This document shows, piece by piece, positions 15,753 through 27,441 of a stretch of 64,000 nt of DNA; the first letter of the stretch is position 1; each line of letters opens with the position of its first letter. The DNA is from Nocardia transvalensis (GTDB taxonomy: Bacteria > Actinomycetota > Actinomycetes > Mycobacteriales > Mycobacteriaceae). The stretch lies in contig NZ_JADLQQ010000003.1 in NCBI RefSeq assembly GCF_015477765.1, forward strand, positions 682,001-746,000, read 5' to 3'. The notes under the pieces are model-generated. The model was not told where the DNA came from and searched no databases. It saw nothing but the letters and a program-made list of their open reading frames with translations. Made by a program: the position numbers and the translations under genes.

Positions 15753-16411
15753 TCGCGCGCCGTGTCGGCTGGATCCGTTTGGCCGCCTTCTTGGTTGGAG
15801 CAGCCGTAACGGCGACGTTGTCCGTCAGCTGTGGATCATCTACCTCGGGCAATCCCACCGGCACGCAGACTTCATCCACGGCCTCCGGTGATGGAAATCT
15901 TTCCGGAAAGCCACCGTTTCCGACCCTGACCGCGCCCAGTCTGCAACCGCCCCAACAAGCGAATCGAGGTCGCCCGGACGTCGTGTTCGACCCTTGCACT
16001 TGGATCGATGACGACACCATGCGAAAGCTCGGTTACAGCACCGAGTCTCGCAGGCGGCATCCCGTGGCTGACATCCATGGTGAGTACACGTTCCTGTCCT
16101 GCCAGTTCACTTCCCCGGACAATGTCTACGGCCTGGCCATCATGTCCGGCAATCGGACTTGGGATGAGGGCCGAGCCAAGTTCACGCAGGACGGCGCGCG
16201 TATCGAAGACACCACCATCGATGGCAGACCCGCAATGATCGTCCGCACCAAATCGGCCGATACCTGCGACGTCCTGTTGCAGACGAAGGTGGGGTATGTC
16301 GACTTCGTTCGCGACATCGCCGCCTACCTGATCAGTGGACCGGTGCCCGAGAGGTGCTCGGGGATGGTCGATCTGGTGCGAGCAATCATCCCGCGCATCG
16401 GAAACAACTAG
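15749..16411 (+). CDS. DUF3558 family lipoprotein
   Basis: A 220-residue lipoprotein. The signal ends in LSVSC (Cys28), followed by a Ser/Thr/Pro linker (about 29-75) and the DUF3558 domain from VVFDPCTWIDDDTMRKLGYS to the C-terminus. Conserved cysteines occur in FDPCTW, FLSCQF, DTCDVLL and ERCSGM. DUF3558 lipoproteins are typical of nocardiae and related genera and often lie beside ESX-type genes; their role is unknown. The GTG start overlaps the previous stop codon (GTGA). The protein would be anchored on the outer face of the plasma membrane, where it could meet the PPE-like product encoded next. Confidence 0.85.
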   Translation: MIARRVGWIRLAAFLVGAAVTATLSVSCGSSTSGNPTGTQTSSTASGDGNLSGKPPFPTLTAPSLQPPQQANRGRPDVVFDPCTWIDDDTMRKLGYSTESRRRHPVADIHGEYTFLSCQFTSPDNVYGLAIMSGNRTWDEGRAKFTQDGARIEDTTIDGRPAMIVRTKSADTCDVLLQTKVGYVDFVRDIAAYLISGPVPERCSGMVDLVRAIIPRIGNN

Positions 16412-16426
16412 CGTTTGGAGGGGGCC

Positions 16427-17782
16427 GTGGGGAGGCGCACCAATAGAGAGATTGCCGGTGATATCAGCCGACAACAGAGCCAGCTTGCTCATACGAGCGG
16501 GCTGGGTTCGGCCGGTGTCGATCCAGCCTATGTCCCCGACCGCGAAGTTTTCAATGGGTATACCCACCAACAGATCTGGGATCAGGTACACGAGAAGATC
16601 GACATCGGCGCGTTGGGTCAGGTGGCCGACGGCTGGCAGCAGGTCGGGATCAAGCTGTGGGACTTGTTCGATGCGTTCGCCAAGGAGGTTCGGAGCGAAT
16701 TCGCCTCCTGGTCAGGTGCATTCGCGTCCGCAGCCCAGCAGTCGACCGACGCCTTCGTTCGTGCGGGCAACGAGGCCCACGATACGACGAGGACCGTCTA
16801 TCAACTGATGTCCTTGAATGCCAGTGCCGCAATGACGGTCAAGAACTCGATTCCGCAACCTCCGGAGCCGTACAAGCCGAGCACGAGTGAGGCATGGGAG
16901 GCAGCACATGGCGGAACCGCCCTGCGGCAGTGGCAGGAGCGGGCGGCTGCCCTGGAGGCCGAGGCGCAGGACGCGATGACCTACCTGTACAACCCGACCC
17001 TTCCTGCGTCGGGCGACAGCGTGCCGCGATACGTTTCGCCCGCCGCCGGTCCCACACAGCCGGGTGATACCGGTGGTCCGGGATTCGCGTCCGATGGTGA
17101 CGGTCCGGGAGGAGTCGGCGGGACCGGTGGCCAAGGCGACGGCGTCGCCCAGTCCAAAGACGGACAGTCGGGCGACCAGGGGCAGGCGGGGGAGCATTCT
17201 CAGCCAGGGGATCAGCAGCAAGGTGAGGGGGCGCAGTCGACGCAACCCTCGGCAACCGGGGGCGCGGAATCGACCAAGCCTTCCTCGCTGGCGGATGGTG
17301 GTAGTGGCGGTGGCTCAGGGGCCGGGGCCACGTCGGGAGAGGCTGCTCGGACCTCACCGGCTGGGGTGGTGGCCGGGGGCTCAGGGCCGGGATATGGGGG
17401 TGGTGTCGGTTCTGCCGGTGGTGGGCGTGGTGGCGCCGGTGGGGGTCGTGTTGGTGGGGTGCCGGGCGGGGAAGGTCCGGCCGGGCCGGGGAGATCTGTT
17501 CCAGGGCAGCCTCTTTCGACGGCGGCGCAGGCGGCGGCCGTGGCCCGGGGTATGCAGGCGGCGGGGATGGTGGGGGTGCCGATGGGCGCGATGCCGGTTG
17601 GGCGTCGGGATGCCGAGGATGAGCAAGAGAAGCAGAGTCCGGATTATTTGCGGCGGCAGTACGAGGAGTTGTCCGAGCTGCCTCCGGCGATGACGCCGGT
17701 GATCGGTGCCGATGTCGTCGAAGGTGAAAAGCCCACGTCGTCCTCGAGTGACGGTGCGGAAGGCCCACGAGGGGACAGCTAG
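16427..17782 (+). CDS. PPE-like/WXG-containing protein with long Gly-Gln-Ser-rich linker (putative ESX substrate)
   Basis: A 451-residue protein with a GTG start after GGAGGGGG; an upstream in-frame TTG at 16415 is less likely. Residues ~40-160 are helical (FNGYTHQQIWDQVHEKIDIG, ADGWQQVGIKLWDLFDAFAK, WSGAFASAAQQSTDAF with a WSG turn at ~95-97), the layout of WXG100/PPE-like ESX substrates. Residues ~185-370 are low-complexity Gly/Ser/Gln/Pro. The C-terminal ~80 residues are again helical and acidic. The gene is followed directly by espG (stop and start overlap), and EspG chaperones bind PPE proteins in mycobacteria. That pairing is the main reason to call it a secreted substrate. Confidence 0.72.
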   Translation: MGRRTNREIAGDISRQQSQLAHTSGLGSAGVDPAYVPDREVFNGYTHQQIWDQVHEKIDIGALGQVADGWQQVGIKLWDLFDAFAKEVRSEFASWSGAFASAAQQSTDAFVRAGNEAHDTTRTVYQLMSLNASAAMTVKNSIPQPPEPYKPSTSEAWEAAHGGTALRQWQERAAALEAEAQDAMTYLYNPTLPASGDSVPRYVSPAAGPTQPGDTGGPGFASDGDGPGGVGGTGGQGDGVAQSKDGQSGDQGQAGEHSQPGDQQQGEGAQSTQPSATGGAESTKPSSLADGGSGGGSGAGATSGEAARTSPAGVVAGGSGPGYGGGVGSAGGGRGGAGGGRVGGVPGGEGPAGPGRSVPGQPLSTAAQAAAVARGMQAAGMVGVPMGAMPVGRRDAEDEQEKQSPDYLRRQYEELSELPPAMTPVIGADVVEGEKPTSSSSDGAEGPRGDS

Positions 17783-18498
17783 TGAGATGGACGTTCACGC
17801 CGGATGAGTTCACCCATGTGTGGGCCACCGAGGCCGGGCTGGATCGGCGGCCCTATCCCATCAACCTGGCTCCGCGTGGTGTCGTCACGACCGAAAGTAG
17901 AAGGGCCGCTTTGCGGCTCGAGGAGCGCTATCCGTTCAACGGGGATCCCGATCTGACCGGGACGCTGCGGTTCATCGCCCGGACCGACGTCACCACGATC
18001 ACCGCCTTCGGGGACCGGTTCGTCGACGGGGAACGGCAACCGGACCCGATCCTCGCCCTCGGCGTCGCGTTCTCCGATTGGGGCGCAGCGGTTCTCGCTA
18101 CCCGCGACACGGTGACCGTCGTATCCTGCCATGCCCGCAATGTCGCCAAACACCTGTTGACGGTGATCGGGTCCGCACCCGCCGGAACCCTCGCACCCAT
18201 GCGTGAACCTCGGGAGGCGGTCCTGTTCCCCGACCGCGATCGGTGGCAGGAGACCGAGGCCACTCGCCGCGCCAAAGCGATGCGCCGAACCCTGCACCGA
18301 CCCATCGATGCGCGCGGCTACCTCACCGTCACCGTGCTGCCCGAGGACGAGATGTCGCCGCCTCCACAGCATCGGACCTGGCTGGATTTCACCGGCGACG
18401 GCCGCTACGTGCTCGCCGTCGACCACGACATGACCCTTACTCCGGTCAGCGACGATGAGCTGGGCCGGTACATCAACCGCCTGGCTCGAATCGGCTAG
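17782..18498 (+). CDS. EspG-family ESX secretion chaperone
   Basis: A 238-residue cytoplasmic protein of the EspG family, which binds PE/PPE substrates and delivers them to type VII secretion. Family features: the N-terminal WTFTPDEFTHVWATEAGLDR, strand-rich middle (LTGTLRFIARTDVTTITAFG) and the C-terminal DDELGRYINRLARIG. The GTG start overlaps the previous TAG. No EccB-E, EspI or mycosin genes are in the window, so the secretion machine must be elsewhere and this is an orphan substrate-chaperone cassette. The stop lies in the first copy of a 15-bp tandem duplication shared with the end of the convergent lipase gene. Confidence 0.85.
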   Translation: MRWTFTPDEFTHVWATEAGLDRRPYPINLAPRGVVTTESRRAALRLEERYPFNGDPDLTGTLRFIARTDVTTITAFGDRFVDGERQPDPILALGVAFSDWGAAVLATRDTVTVVSCHARNVAKHLLTVIGSAPAGTLAPMREPREAVLFPDRDRWQETEATRRAKAMRRTLHRPIDARGYLTVTVLPEDEMSPPPQHRTWLDFTGDGRYVLAVDHDMTLTPVSDDELGRYINRLARIG

Positions 18499-18517
18499 GA
18501 CAGAATCGGCTAGGACA
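18488..18517. repeat. 15-bp tandem duplication spanning two convergent stop codons
   Basis: GAATCGGCTAGGACA occurs twice in a row. The CTAG in each copy holds a TAG on both strands. espG stops in copy 1 and the minus-strand lipase gene stops in copy 2. With a single copy the two genes would overlap by exactly CTAG. Confidence 0.9.
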
Positions 18518-19781
18518 GCTGCGCGACGTCGGTCGTGCTGCAGCCGGTGGGAGCGGGGGCATCGCTGTCGAGGCGTCCCGCGAGCCAGTTGTCCGAGGGA
18601 ATTCTGCCTCTGTCCCCGATCGAGTAGTGGTCGGCGCCGAGGTCGTGCAGGTAGGTCACCGGAGTGCCTGCGGTGCAATACTGTTCGACCAGCCGATCGG
18701 TGGTGGCGACGGGGACGACTTCGTCGCGCATGCCCTGGTACAGGTACAGCGGGGCGGTGGGAGCCGGGGTGCCGAGGGTGATGTCGTCGAGGACGCGGGC
18801 GACCTCCGGAAGCGCGAAGAACTGATCCATCGGCAGGTTCAGGTATCGCTGCCAATCGGTGAACATGTACCGGAAGTTGTTGAGGATCAAGCACTGTGAC
18901 CGCAGCGTGTCCAGTGCGCCGACGCCCTCGGGTGACATGTGTGCGCGCACCGCCGCACCGAAGTCGGGGTAGGCGTCGGCCAGCGACGCCAGGACGGCAC
19001 CGGCCAGGCCGGAGGAAACCGTGCCGTTGGTGTTCTCGACCGCGAGGGCCGGTTGGGGCACTGGGCTGCCCATCGCGACACCGGCCAGATTGATCTCGGG
19101 GGCGTACTGCGGCTGCATCTGCGCGGCCCAGCCGGTCGCCAGACCGCCGCCCGAGTTGCCGAACAGGCCGACCCTGGTGTGCTCGTTCAGACCGAGCGGG
19201 GCGAAGTGTTCGGCGGCGCGGATACCGTCCAAAATCATGTAGCCGGGTTCGCGGGCGACCGCGAAATGTCCTTGGCGGCCTTCGAAATCGGCCACCGACA
19301 CCGCCCAGCCGCGCTGCAATTCCTCGGTGATATCCGGTATTTGCATGGCGGCGGCATTGGCGGGGGTATTCGGCAGCCGGAGTTGATACGACGTCACACA
19401 CGTCGGACCGGAACTGTTTTCATAGGCCTGATCGGCCACCAGGGGACGATTCTCGCGCGCATCCTTCGGAAGCAGCACCGTCGTCACGGTGGCGTCGGGA
19501 CGGCCATCGACGTCGGTGGTGCGGTAGAGCAGCTGCCAGGCCGAGGCGGGAACCGGCAGGGTCACCTCGACCGGCCGGGACCGCAGCACGGTTCCGGGCG
19601 CGGTGTCGACGAAATCCGCTGGTGGCTGATAGAACGGATCGCTCTGCGGCGCCGGTGGGACTAGGTCTGCCCGGGCCGTTCCCACTCCCGTCCAGGTCAG
19701 TGCCAGTGCACCGAACAGGGCCAGCGTGGCGTGCGAGAACCGGCGCAACGCCGACGAGCGCCGCTTGACGGCAGTGCGCAT
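18510..19781 (-). CDS. secreted lipase, LIP family, paralogue 2
   Basis: A 423-residue exported lipase. The twin basic N-terminus and hydrophobic core end at ARA-D (about residue 38). The mature start DPFYQPPADFVDTAPGTVLR is the shared LIP signature. The nucleophile elbow is FGNSGGG (S210), with Asn instead of Tyr before Ser compared with the other two. Charge-relay candidates are Asp in QGMRDEVVP and His in LGADHYSIGD. It is the shortest of the three paralogues and the only one without a divergent TetR gene. It sits inside the block inserted between fgd and pta. Confidence 0.9.
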   Translation of the reverse strand: MRTAVKRRSSALRRFSHATLALFGALALTWTGVGTARADLVPPAPQSDPFYQPPADFVDTAPGTVLRSRPVEVTLPVPASAWQLLYRTTDVDGRPDATVTTVLLPKDARENRPLVADQAYENSSGPTCVTSYQLRLPNTPANAAAMQIPDITEELQRGWAVSVADFEGRQGHFAVAREPGYMILDGIRAAEHFAPLGLNEHTRVGLFGNSGGGLATGWAAQMQPQYAPEINLAGVAMGSPVPQPALAVENTNGTVSSGLAGAVLASLADAYPDFGAAVRAHMSPEGVGALDTLRSQCLILNNFRYMFTDWQRYLNLPMDQFFALPEVARVLDDITLGTPAPTAPLYLYQGMRDEVVPVATTDRLVEQYCTAGTPVTYLHDLGADHYSIGDRGRIPSDNWLAGRLDSDAPAPTGCSTTDVAQLS

Positions 19782-19878
19782 ATCCGTGCTCCATGACGTC
19801 TACTGAATTCTCTTCCGGACGGAAATAGTAAACGACGCGGCTGTTCGGTCCCCGCCGATGTGGCCGAGGCAACTTTGC

Positions 19879-20388
19879 TCAGGCGCGGGTCAGGGCGAAG
19901 ATACGCAGATCACGAGTGGTGCGGTTGCGATAGGCGGCGTATGCCTCGGTGGTTTCGACGAAGCGGGCGAAGATGTCGTCCTTTTTTGCCGGATCCTCGA
20001 CCAGTTCGGCACGGACGGGAATTCGTTCCCCCGCGATGGTCACCACCGCTTCCGGATTGGCCAGCAAATTCGCTGTCCAGGCCGGGTGGTGGGCCTGGCC
20101 GAAATTGCTGCCGATCACGTACAGCACATCGCCGTCGTGCACGTAGAGCAGGGGGCTGGTGCGCGGCTGACCGGATTTGCGGCCGATGGTGGTCAGCAGG
20201 ATGACCGGCGCGCCGATCGGGCCGAGCACCGTGTAGCGGCCCGCGGTGCGTTCGAGCAGCTTCCGGTCCAGCGGGGTGAGCTTGCGGACGACGAACGAGC
20301 CGACCTTGGTCGCCGCGAACGGACTGGCCACCCGCGAGAGCACATTCGTGCGCGAGCCCCACTGGCGATCCGGAAACTGTGCTGTCAT
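19879..20388 (-). CDS. deazaflavin (F420)-dependent nitroreductase family protein (DDN-like)
   Basis: A 169-residue split-barrel protein of the DDN/F420-dependent reductase type. Signature segments are VILLTTIGRKSGQPRTSPLL, VLYVIGSNFGQAHHPAWTAN and LLANPEAVVTIAGERIPVRA. These proteins use F420H2 to reduce quinones or nitro-compounds, and the fgd product encoded 10 kb away would supply the F420H2. The substrate is unknown. The ATG gives a normal family length. The gene is divergent from pta across a 108-base gap. Confidence 0.88.
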   Translation of the reverse strand: MTAQFPDRQWGSRTNVLSRVASPFAATKVGSFVVRKLTPLDRKLLERTAGRYTVLGPIGAPVILLTTIGRKSGQPRTSPLLYVHDGDVLYVIGSNFGQAHHPAWTANLLANPEAVVTIAGERIPVRAELVEDPAKKDDIFARFVETTEAYAAYRNRTTRDLRIFALTRA

Positions 20389-20496
20389 GACAGGGATCCT
20401 AGGCACGGCGCCGCCTTCCCTCATCCCGGTGTGATTTTCCAGGAAGTTGCCACGCTGGCCACTGATCGGCCGTTTGCTCTCACTAAGCTCGAGATC

Positions 20497-22575
20497 ATGG
20501 CCGAACCTGCTCCGTCCACCGTGTACATCGCCTCGCTGGAGGGCGACACCGGCAAGTCGACGGTGGCGCTGGGCATGCTGCATCTGCTGTCCGCGACCAC
20601 GCCCCGGGTCGGGGTCTTCCGTCCGATCACCCGCTCCACCAGCGGCCCGGACTACATCCTGGAGTTGCTGCTCGAGCACTGCACGGCCGATATCGAGTAC
20701 GACCAGGCCGTCGGCGTCAGCTACGAGCAGGTGCACGCCGATCCGGACGCGGCGATCAGCGAGATCGTGATGCGGTTCCACGAGGTCGCCAAGGTGTGCG
20801 ATGCGGTCGTCATCGTCGGCAGCGACTACACCGACGTCGCCGGCCCCAGCGAACTGCGCTACAACGCGCGCATCGCGGTCAACCTCGGCGCCCCGGTGCT
20901 GCTGGTGCTGCGCGGCGCCGATCGCACGCCCGCCGAGATCGAGCAGGTCGCCGAGCTGTGCCAGAACGAACTCGCCCAGGAGCACGCCAAGGCGATGGCC
21001 ATCATCGTCAACCGCTGCGATCCCGAGGCGCTCGATGAGGTCGCCAAGTCGTTGCAGGGTGCCGGGGTGCCGTCCTGGACGCTGCCGGAGGTGCCGCTGC
21101 TCACCGCGCCCACGATGACCGAGCTGTGCGATGCCATCCACGGCGAGATGTACTCCGGCGATCCTGAGCTGATGCAGCGCGAGGCGTTGTCGGTGATGGT
21201 CGGCGGGATGACCGCCGAACACATTCTCGAGCGGTTGAGCGACGGCGTGGCCGTCATCGTCCCCGGTGACCGGTCCGACGCGCTGCTCGCACTGGTGAAT
21301 GCCCATGAGGCCGAAGGCTTTCCGTCGATGTCCGGCATCATCATGAACGGCGGGATGCTGCCGAATCCGGCCATCGCGCGACTCATCGAGGGCCTGAAAC
21401 CCAAGCTGCCCATTCTCACCACTCAGTTGGGCACCTTCGACACCGCCAACGCCGCCGCGCACACCCGCGGGCGGGTGTCGCTGTCGAGCATCCGCAAGGT
21501 CGACACGGCGCTGGCGGTGATGGAGCAGCGGGTCGACGGGCGCAAGCTGATCGAGCTCATCGAGGTTCCGGTGCAGTCCGTGGTGACCCCGCAGATGTTC
21601 GAATATCAGCTGGTCGAGCGGGCCCGCGCGGACCGGCGGCGGATCGTGCTGCCCGAGGGCGACGACGATCGCATCCTGCGCGCGGCCGGGCGGGTGCTGC
21701 AGCGCAAGATCGCCGACCTCACCATTCTCGGTGACGAGGCGGCGGTGCGGGGACGGGCCGCGGAGCTGGGACTCGATATCGACGCGGCACAGGTGCTCGA
21801 CCCGCGCACCTGTGACCTGCGCGAGGAATTCGCCGAGAAGTACGCGAGCCTGCGCGCGCACAAGGGTATGACCGTGGAGCGGGCGCGCGAATTCATGGGC
21901 GACATCTCCTATTTCGGCACCATGATGGTGAACGAGGGGATTGCCGACGGCATGGTGTCGGGCGCCGCGCACACCACCGCGCACACCATCCGGCCCGCGT
22001 TCGAGATCATCAAGACCCAGCCGGGTGTGTCGACTGTCTCCAGCGTATTCCTGATGTGTCTGGCCGACCGGGTGCTGGCCTACGGCGATTGCGCGGTGGT
22101 GCCGGATCCGACCGCCGAGCAGCTGGCCGATATCGCGATCTCCTCGGCCCGCACGGCGGCGCAGTTCGGTATCGATCCACGGGTGGCGCTGCTGTCGTAT
22201 TCGACGGGCGAGTCCGGGAGCGGCGCCGATGTCGACAAGGTGCGCGAGGCCACCAAGCTCGTGCACGAACGGGCTCCGGAGCTGCTGGCCGAGGGGCCGA
22301 TCCAGTACGACGCGGCGATCGAGCCGTCGGTGGCCAGCGCCAAACTGCCGAATTCGCAGGTGGCAGGGCGGGCGACCGTGTTCATTTTCCCCGACCTGAA
22401 TACGGGTAACAACACGTATAAGGCGGTGCAGCGCAGCGCGGGTGCGGTGGCCATCGGGCCGGTGCTGCAGGGTCTGCGGAAACCGGTCAACGACCTGTCC
22501 CGCGGGGCGCTGGTCGCCGACATCGTCAATACCGTGGCCATTACCGCGATTCAGGCGCAGGCGGAGCCGGAATGA
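20497..22575 (+). CDS. pta: phosphate acetyltransferase Pta (with N-terminal DRTGG region)
   Basis: Makes acetyl phosphate from acetyl-CoA and phosphate (and the reverse, for acetate or propionate assimilation with AckA). 692 residues, the long actinobacterial/enterobacterial form. The N-terminal dethiobiotin-synthetase-like domain has a P-loop-like EGDTGKST at 15-22, the middle DRTGG-type domain lies at about 215-330, and the catalytic PTA_PTB domain runs from about 370 (RIVLPEGDDDRILRAAGRVL) to the end, with TTAHTIRPAFEIIKTQPG and YSTGESGSG. It precedes ackA by 100 bases in the same direction and lies divergent from the DDN-like gene. Order pta-ackA/pknG as in M. tuberculosis. Confidence 0.97.
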   Translation: MAEPAPSTVYIASLEGDTGKSTVALGMLHLLSATTPRVGVFRPITRSTSGPDYILELLLEHCTADIEYDQAVGVSYEQVHADPDAAISEIVMRFHEVAKVCDAVVIVGSDYTDVAGPSELRYNARIAVNLGAPVLLVLRGADRTPAEIEQVAELCQNELAQEHAKAMAIIVNRCDPEALDEVAKSLQGAGVPSWTLPEVPLLTAPTMTELCDAIHGEMYSGDPELMQREALSVMVGGMTAEHILERLSDGVAVIVPGDRSDALLALVNAHEAEGFPSMSGIIMNGGMLPNPAIARLIEGLKPKLPILTTQLGTFDTANAAAHTRGRVSLSSIRKVDTALAVMEQRVDGRKLIELIEVPVQSVVTPQMFEYQLVERARADRRRIVLPEGDDDRILRAAGRVLQRKIADLTILGDEAAVRGRAAELGLDIDAAQVLDPRTCDLREEFAEKYASLRAHKGMTVERAREFMGDISYFGTMMVNEGIADGMVSGAAHTTAHTIRPAFEIIKTQPGVSTVSSVFLMCLADRVLAYGDCAVVPDPTAEQLADIAISSARTAAQFGIDPRVALLSYSTGESGSGADVDKVREATKLVHERAPELLAEGPIQYDAAIEPSVASAKLPNSQVAGRATVFIFPDLNTGNNTYKAVQRSAGAVAIGPVLQGLRKPVNDLSRGALVADIVNTVAITAIQAQAEPE

Positions 22576-22675
22576 GCAGCGCCACACGGTCACCTCGGAA
22601 GGTGGGAAGGCCGTGTGGAGTTGCACCGAATACCGGTTCCGGTACCAGCCGGAATGAGACGTCCGAGGAGGCGTG

Positions 22676-23875
22676 ATGCAGGTCCTGGTGATCAACTCCG
22701 GCTCGTCGTCGATCAAATACCAACTGCTGGATCCGATGTCGGGCACGGTCGCGGCGTCCGGGCAGGTGACGCGGATCGGGGAACCGGTCGCGCAGGGTGC
22801 TCCCACCGTCGAACATCACAGCGAGGGGCGGACTCTCGAACACGACGGCGCGATTCCCGACCATGCCGCGGGGCTGCGTGTGGTGTTCGACCTGTTCGCC
22901 CGCAGTGGGCACGATCTGGCCGGTGCGGGGCTCGCCGCGGTGGGGCATCGGGTGGTGCACGGCGGGGAGGTGTTCTATCGGCCGACGCTCATCACCGACG
23001 CGGTGGTCAAGTCCATCGATGAGTTGTCTTCGCTTGCGCCGCTGCACAATCCGGCGAATGTGACCGGGATCCGGTCGGCGCGCGAGCTGCTGCCCGAGGT
23101 GCCGCAGGTGGCCGTCTTCGATACCGCGTTCTTCCACGGGCTGCCCCCCGCCGCCAAAACCTATGCCATCGACGCGAAAGTGGCGGCGGCCCATGGTATT
23201 CGGCGTTACGGGTTCCACGGGACCTCGCACGAGTACGTGTCCGAGCAGGTCGCCGAGTTGCTGGGACGCGATCCCGCGTCGGTGAACCAGATCGTGTTGC
23301 ACCTGGGCAACGGGGCGTCGGCCTCGGCGATCCGGGGCGGCCGCGCGATCGACACCACCATGGGCCTCACGCCGCTGGAGGGGCTGGTGATGGGCACCCG
23401 GTCGGGCGATATCGATCCGGGAATCATCCCGCACCTGGCCCGCACGGCCGGTCTCGACATCGACGGCATCGATGAACTGCTGAACCGGAATTCGGGCATC
23501 AAGGGACTGTCCGGGGTGAACGACTTCCGGGCGCTGTTCGAGCTGATCGACTCCGGCGATGCGGCCGCCCGCCTCGCCTACGACGTCTACGTGCACCGGC
23601 TGCGCCGCTACATCGGCGCCTACCTGGTGGAACTGGGTCGAGTGGATGCGATCACCTTCACCGCCGGTGTCGGCGAAAACAACGCCCAGGTTCGCGCCGA
23701 CGCCCTGGCGGGCCTCACCCGCTTCGGCATCACCGTCGACCCGGTGCTCAACACGGCCAAAGACCGTGCGGCCCGCTACATCTCACCCCCCGAAGCCGAA
23801 GTCGCGGCCCTCGTAGTCCCCACCAACGAGGAACTCGCCATCGCCCGAGCCGCCGCCCGCCTGGTACGCCAGTAA
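22676..23875 (+). CDS. ackA: acetate kinase AckA
   Basis: Transfers phosphate between ATP and acetate. 399 residues. ATG chosen because GAGGAGG precedes it; a GTG one codon upstream is also possible. Landmarks are [14 protein letters not shown] at the start, VGHRVVHGG, the substrate/phosphate loop [13 protein letters not shown] and [12 protein letters not shown]. The nucleotide site is [13 protein letters not shown]. The complete active-site set appears present. It forms an operon with pta. The 100-base gap repeats the pta 3' end: AGCCGGAATGAG occurs at the pta stop and again about 27 bases before ackA. Confidence 0.97.
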   Translation: MQVLVINSGSSSIKYQLLDPMSGTVAASGQVTRIGEPVAQGAPTVEHHSEGRTLEHDGAIPDHAAGLRVVFDLFARSGHDLAGAGLAAVGHRVVHGGEVFYRPTLITDAVVKSIDELSSLAPLHNPANVTGIRSARELLPEVPQVAVFDTAFFHGLPPAAKTYAIDAKVAAAHGIRRYGFHGTSHEYVSEQVAELLGRDPASVNQIVLHLGNGASASAIRGGRAIDTTMGLTPLEGLVMGTRSGDIDPGIIPHLARTAGLDIDGIDELLNRNSGIKGLSGVNDFRALFELIDSGDAAARLAYDVYVHRLRRYIGAYLVELGRVDAITFTAGVGENNAQVRADALAGLTRFGITVDPVLNTAKDRAARYISPPEAEVAALVVPTNEELAIARAAARLVRQ

Positions 23876-23946
23876 CGGTTCCCCGGCCACGTCACCGATA
23901 GCGCCGTGCGGGGCCGCACTGGTCTCCGGTGAGCCTGTCGCATACC

Positions 23947-24010
23947 GCCGCACCCCTTGTGGTGCTTCGCACCGGTTGTAGCGGGTGCGAAGGGCAAGAA
24001 AGGGTGCGGC
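23947..24010. repeat. long palindromic repeat, copy 3 (divergent member)
   Basis: Outer arms GCCGCACCC (23947-23955) and GGGTGCGGC (24002-24010). Inner arms CTTCGCACC (23965-23973) and GGTGCGAAG (23984-23992). It has the same nested design and the same outer-arm sequence as copies 1 and 2 but different inner arms. It lies between the convergent ackA and pknG stops and probably terminates both. Confidence 0.82.
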
Positions 24011-24016
24011 TGGGGA

Positions 24017-27437
<3,421 letters not shown>

Positions 27438-27441
<4 letters not shown>

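Noticed and set aside
16427..17782. PE_PGRS-like protein because of the Gly-rich region
   Set aside because: There is no N-terminal PE domain, and the rich region is mixed Gly/Gln/Ser/Pro without GGX tandem units. The PPE/WXG-like helical N-terminus fits better.
10073..20496. Prophage or integrative element between fgd and pta
   Set aside because: No integrase, phage structural gene, terminal direct repeat or tRNA attachment site was seen. The genes look chromosomal, so it is listed only as a lineage-specific block.
19879..22806. A 975-codon open frame antisense to pta
   Set aside because: Only its C-terminal 169 codons (the DDN-like protein) look like a protein. The rest is His/Arg/Gly/Gln-rich shadow translation of the well-supported pta gene on the other strand, as is usual in GC-rich DNA.
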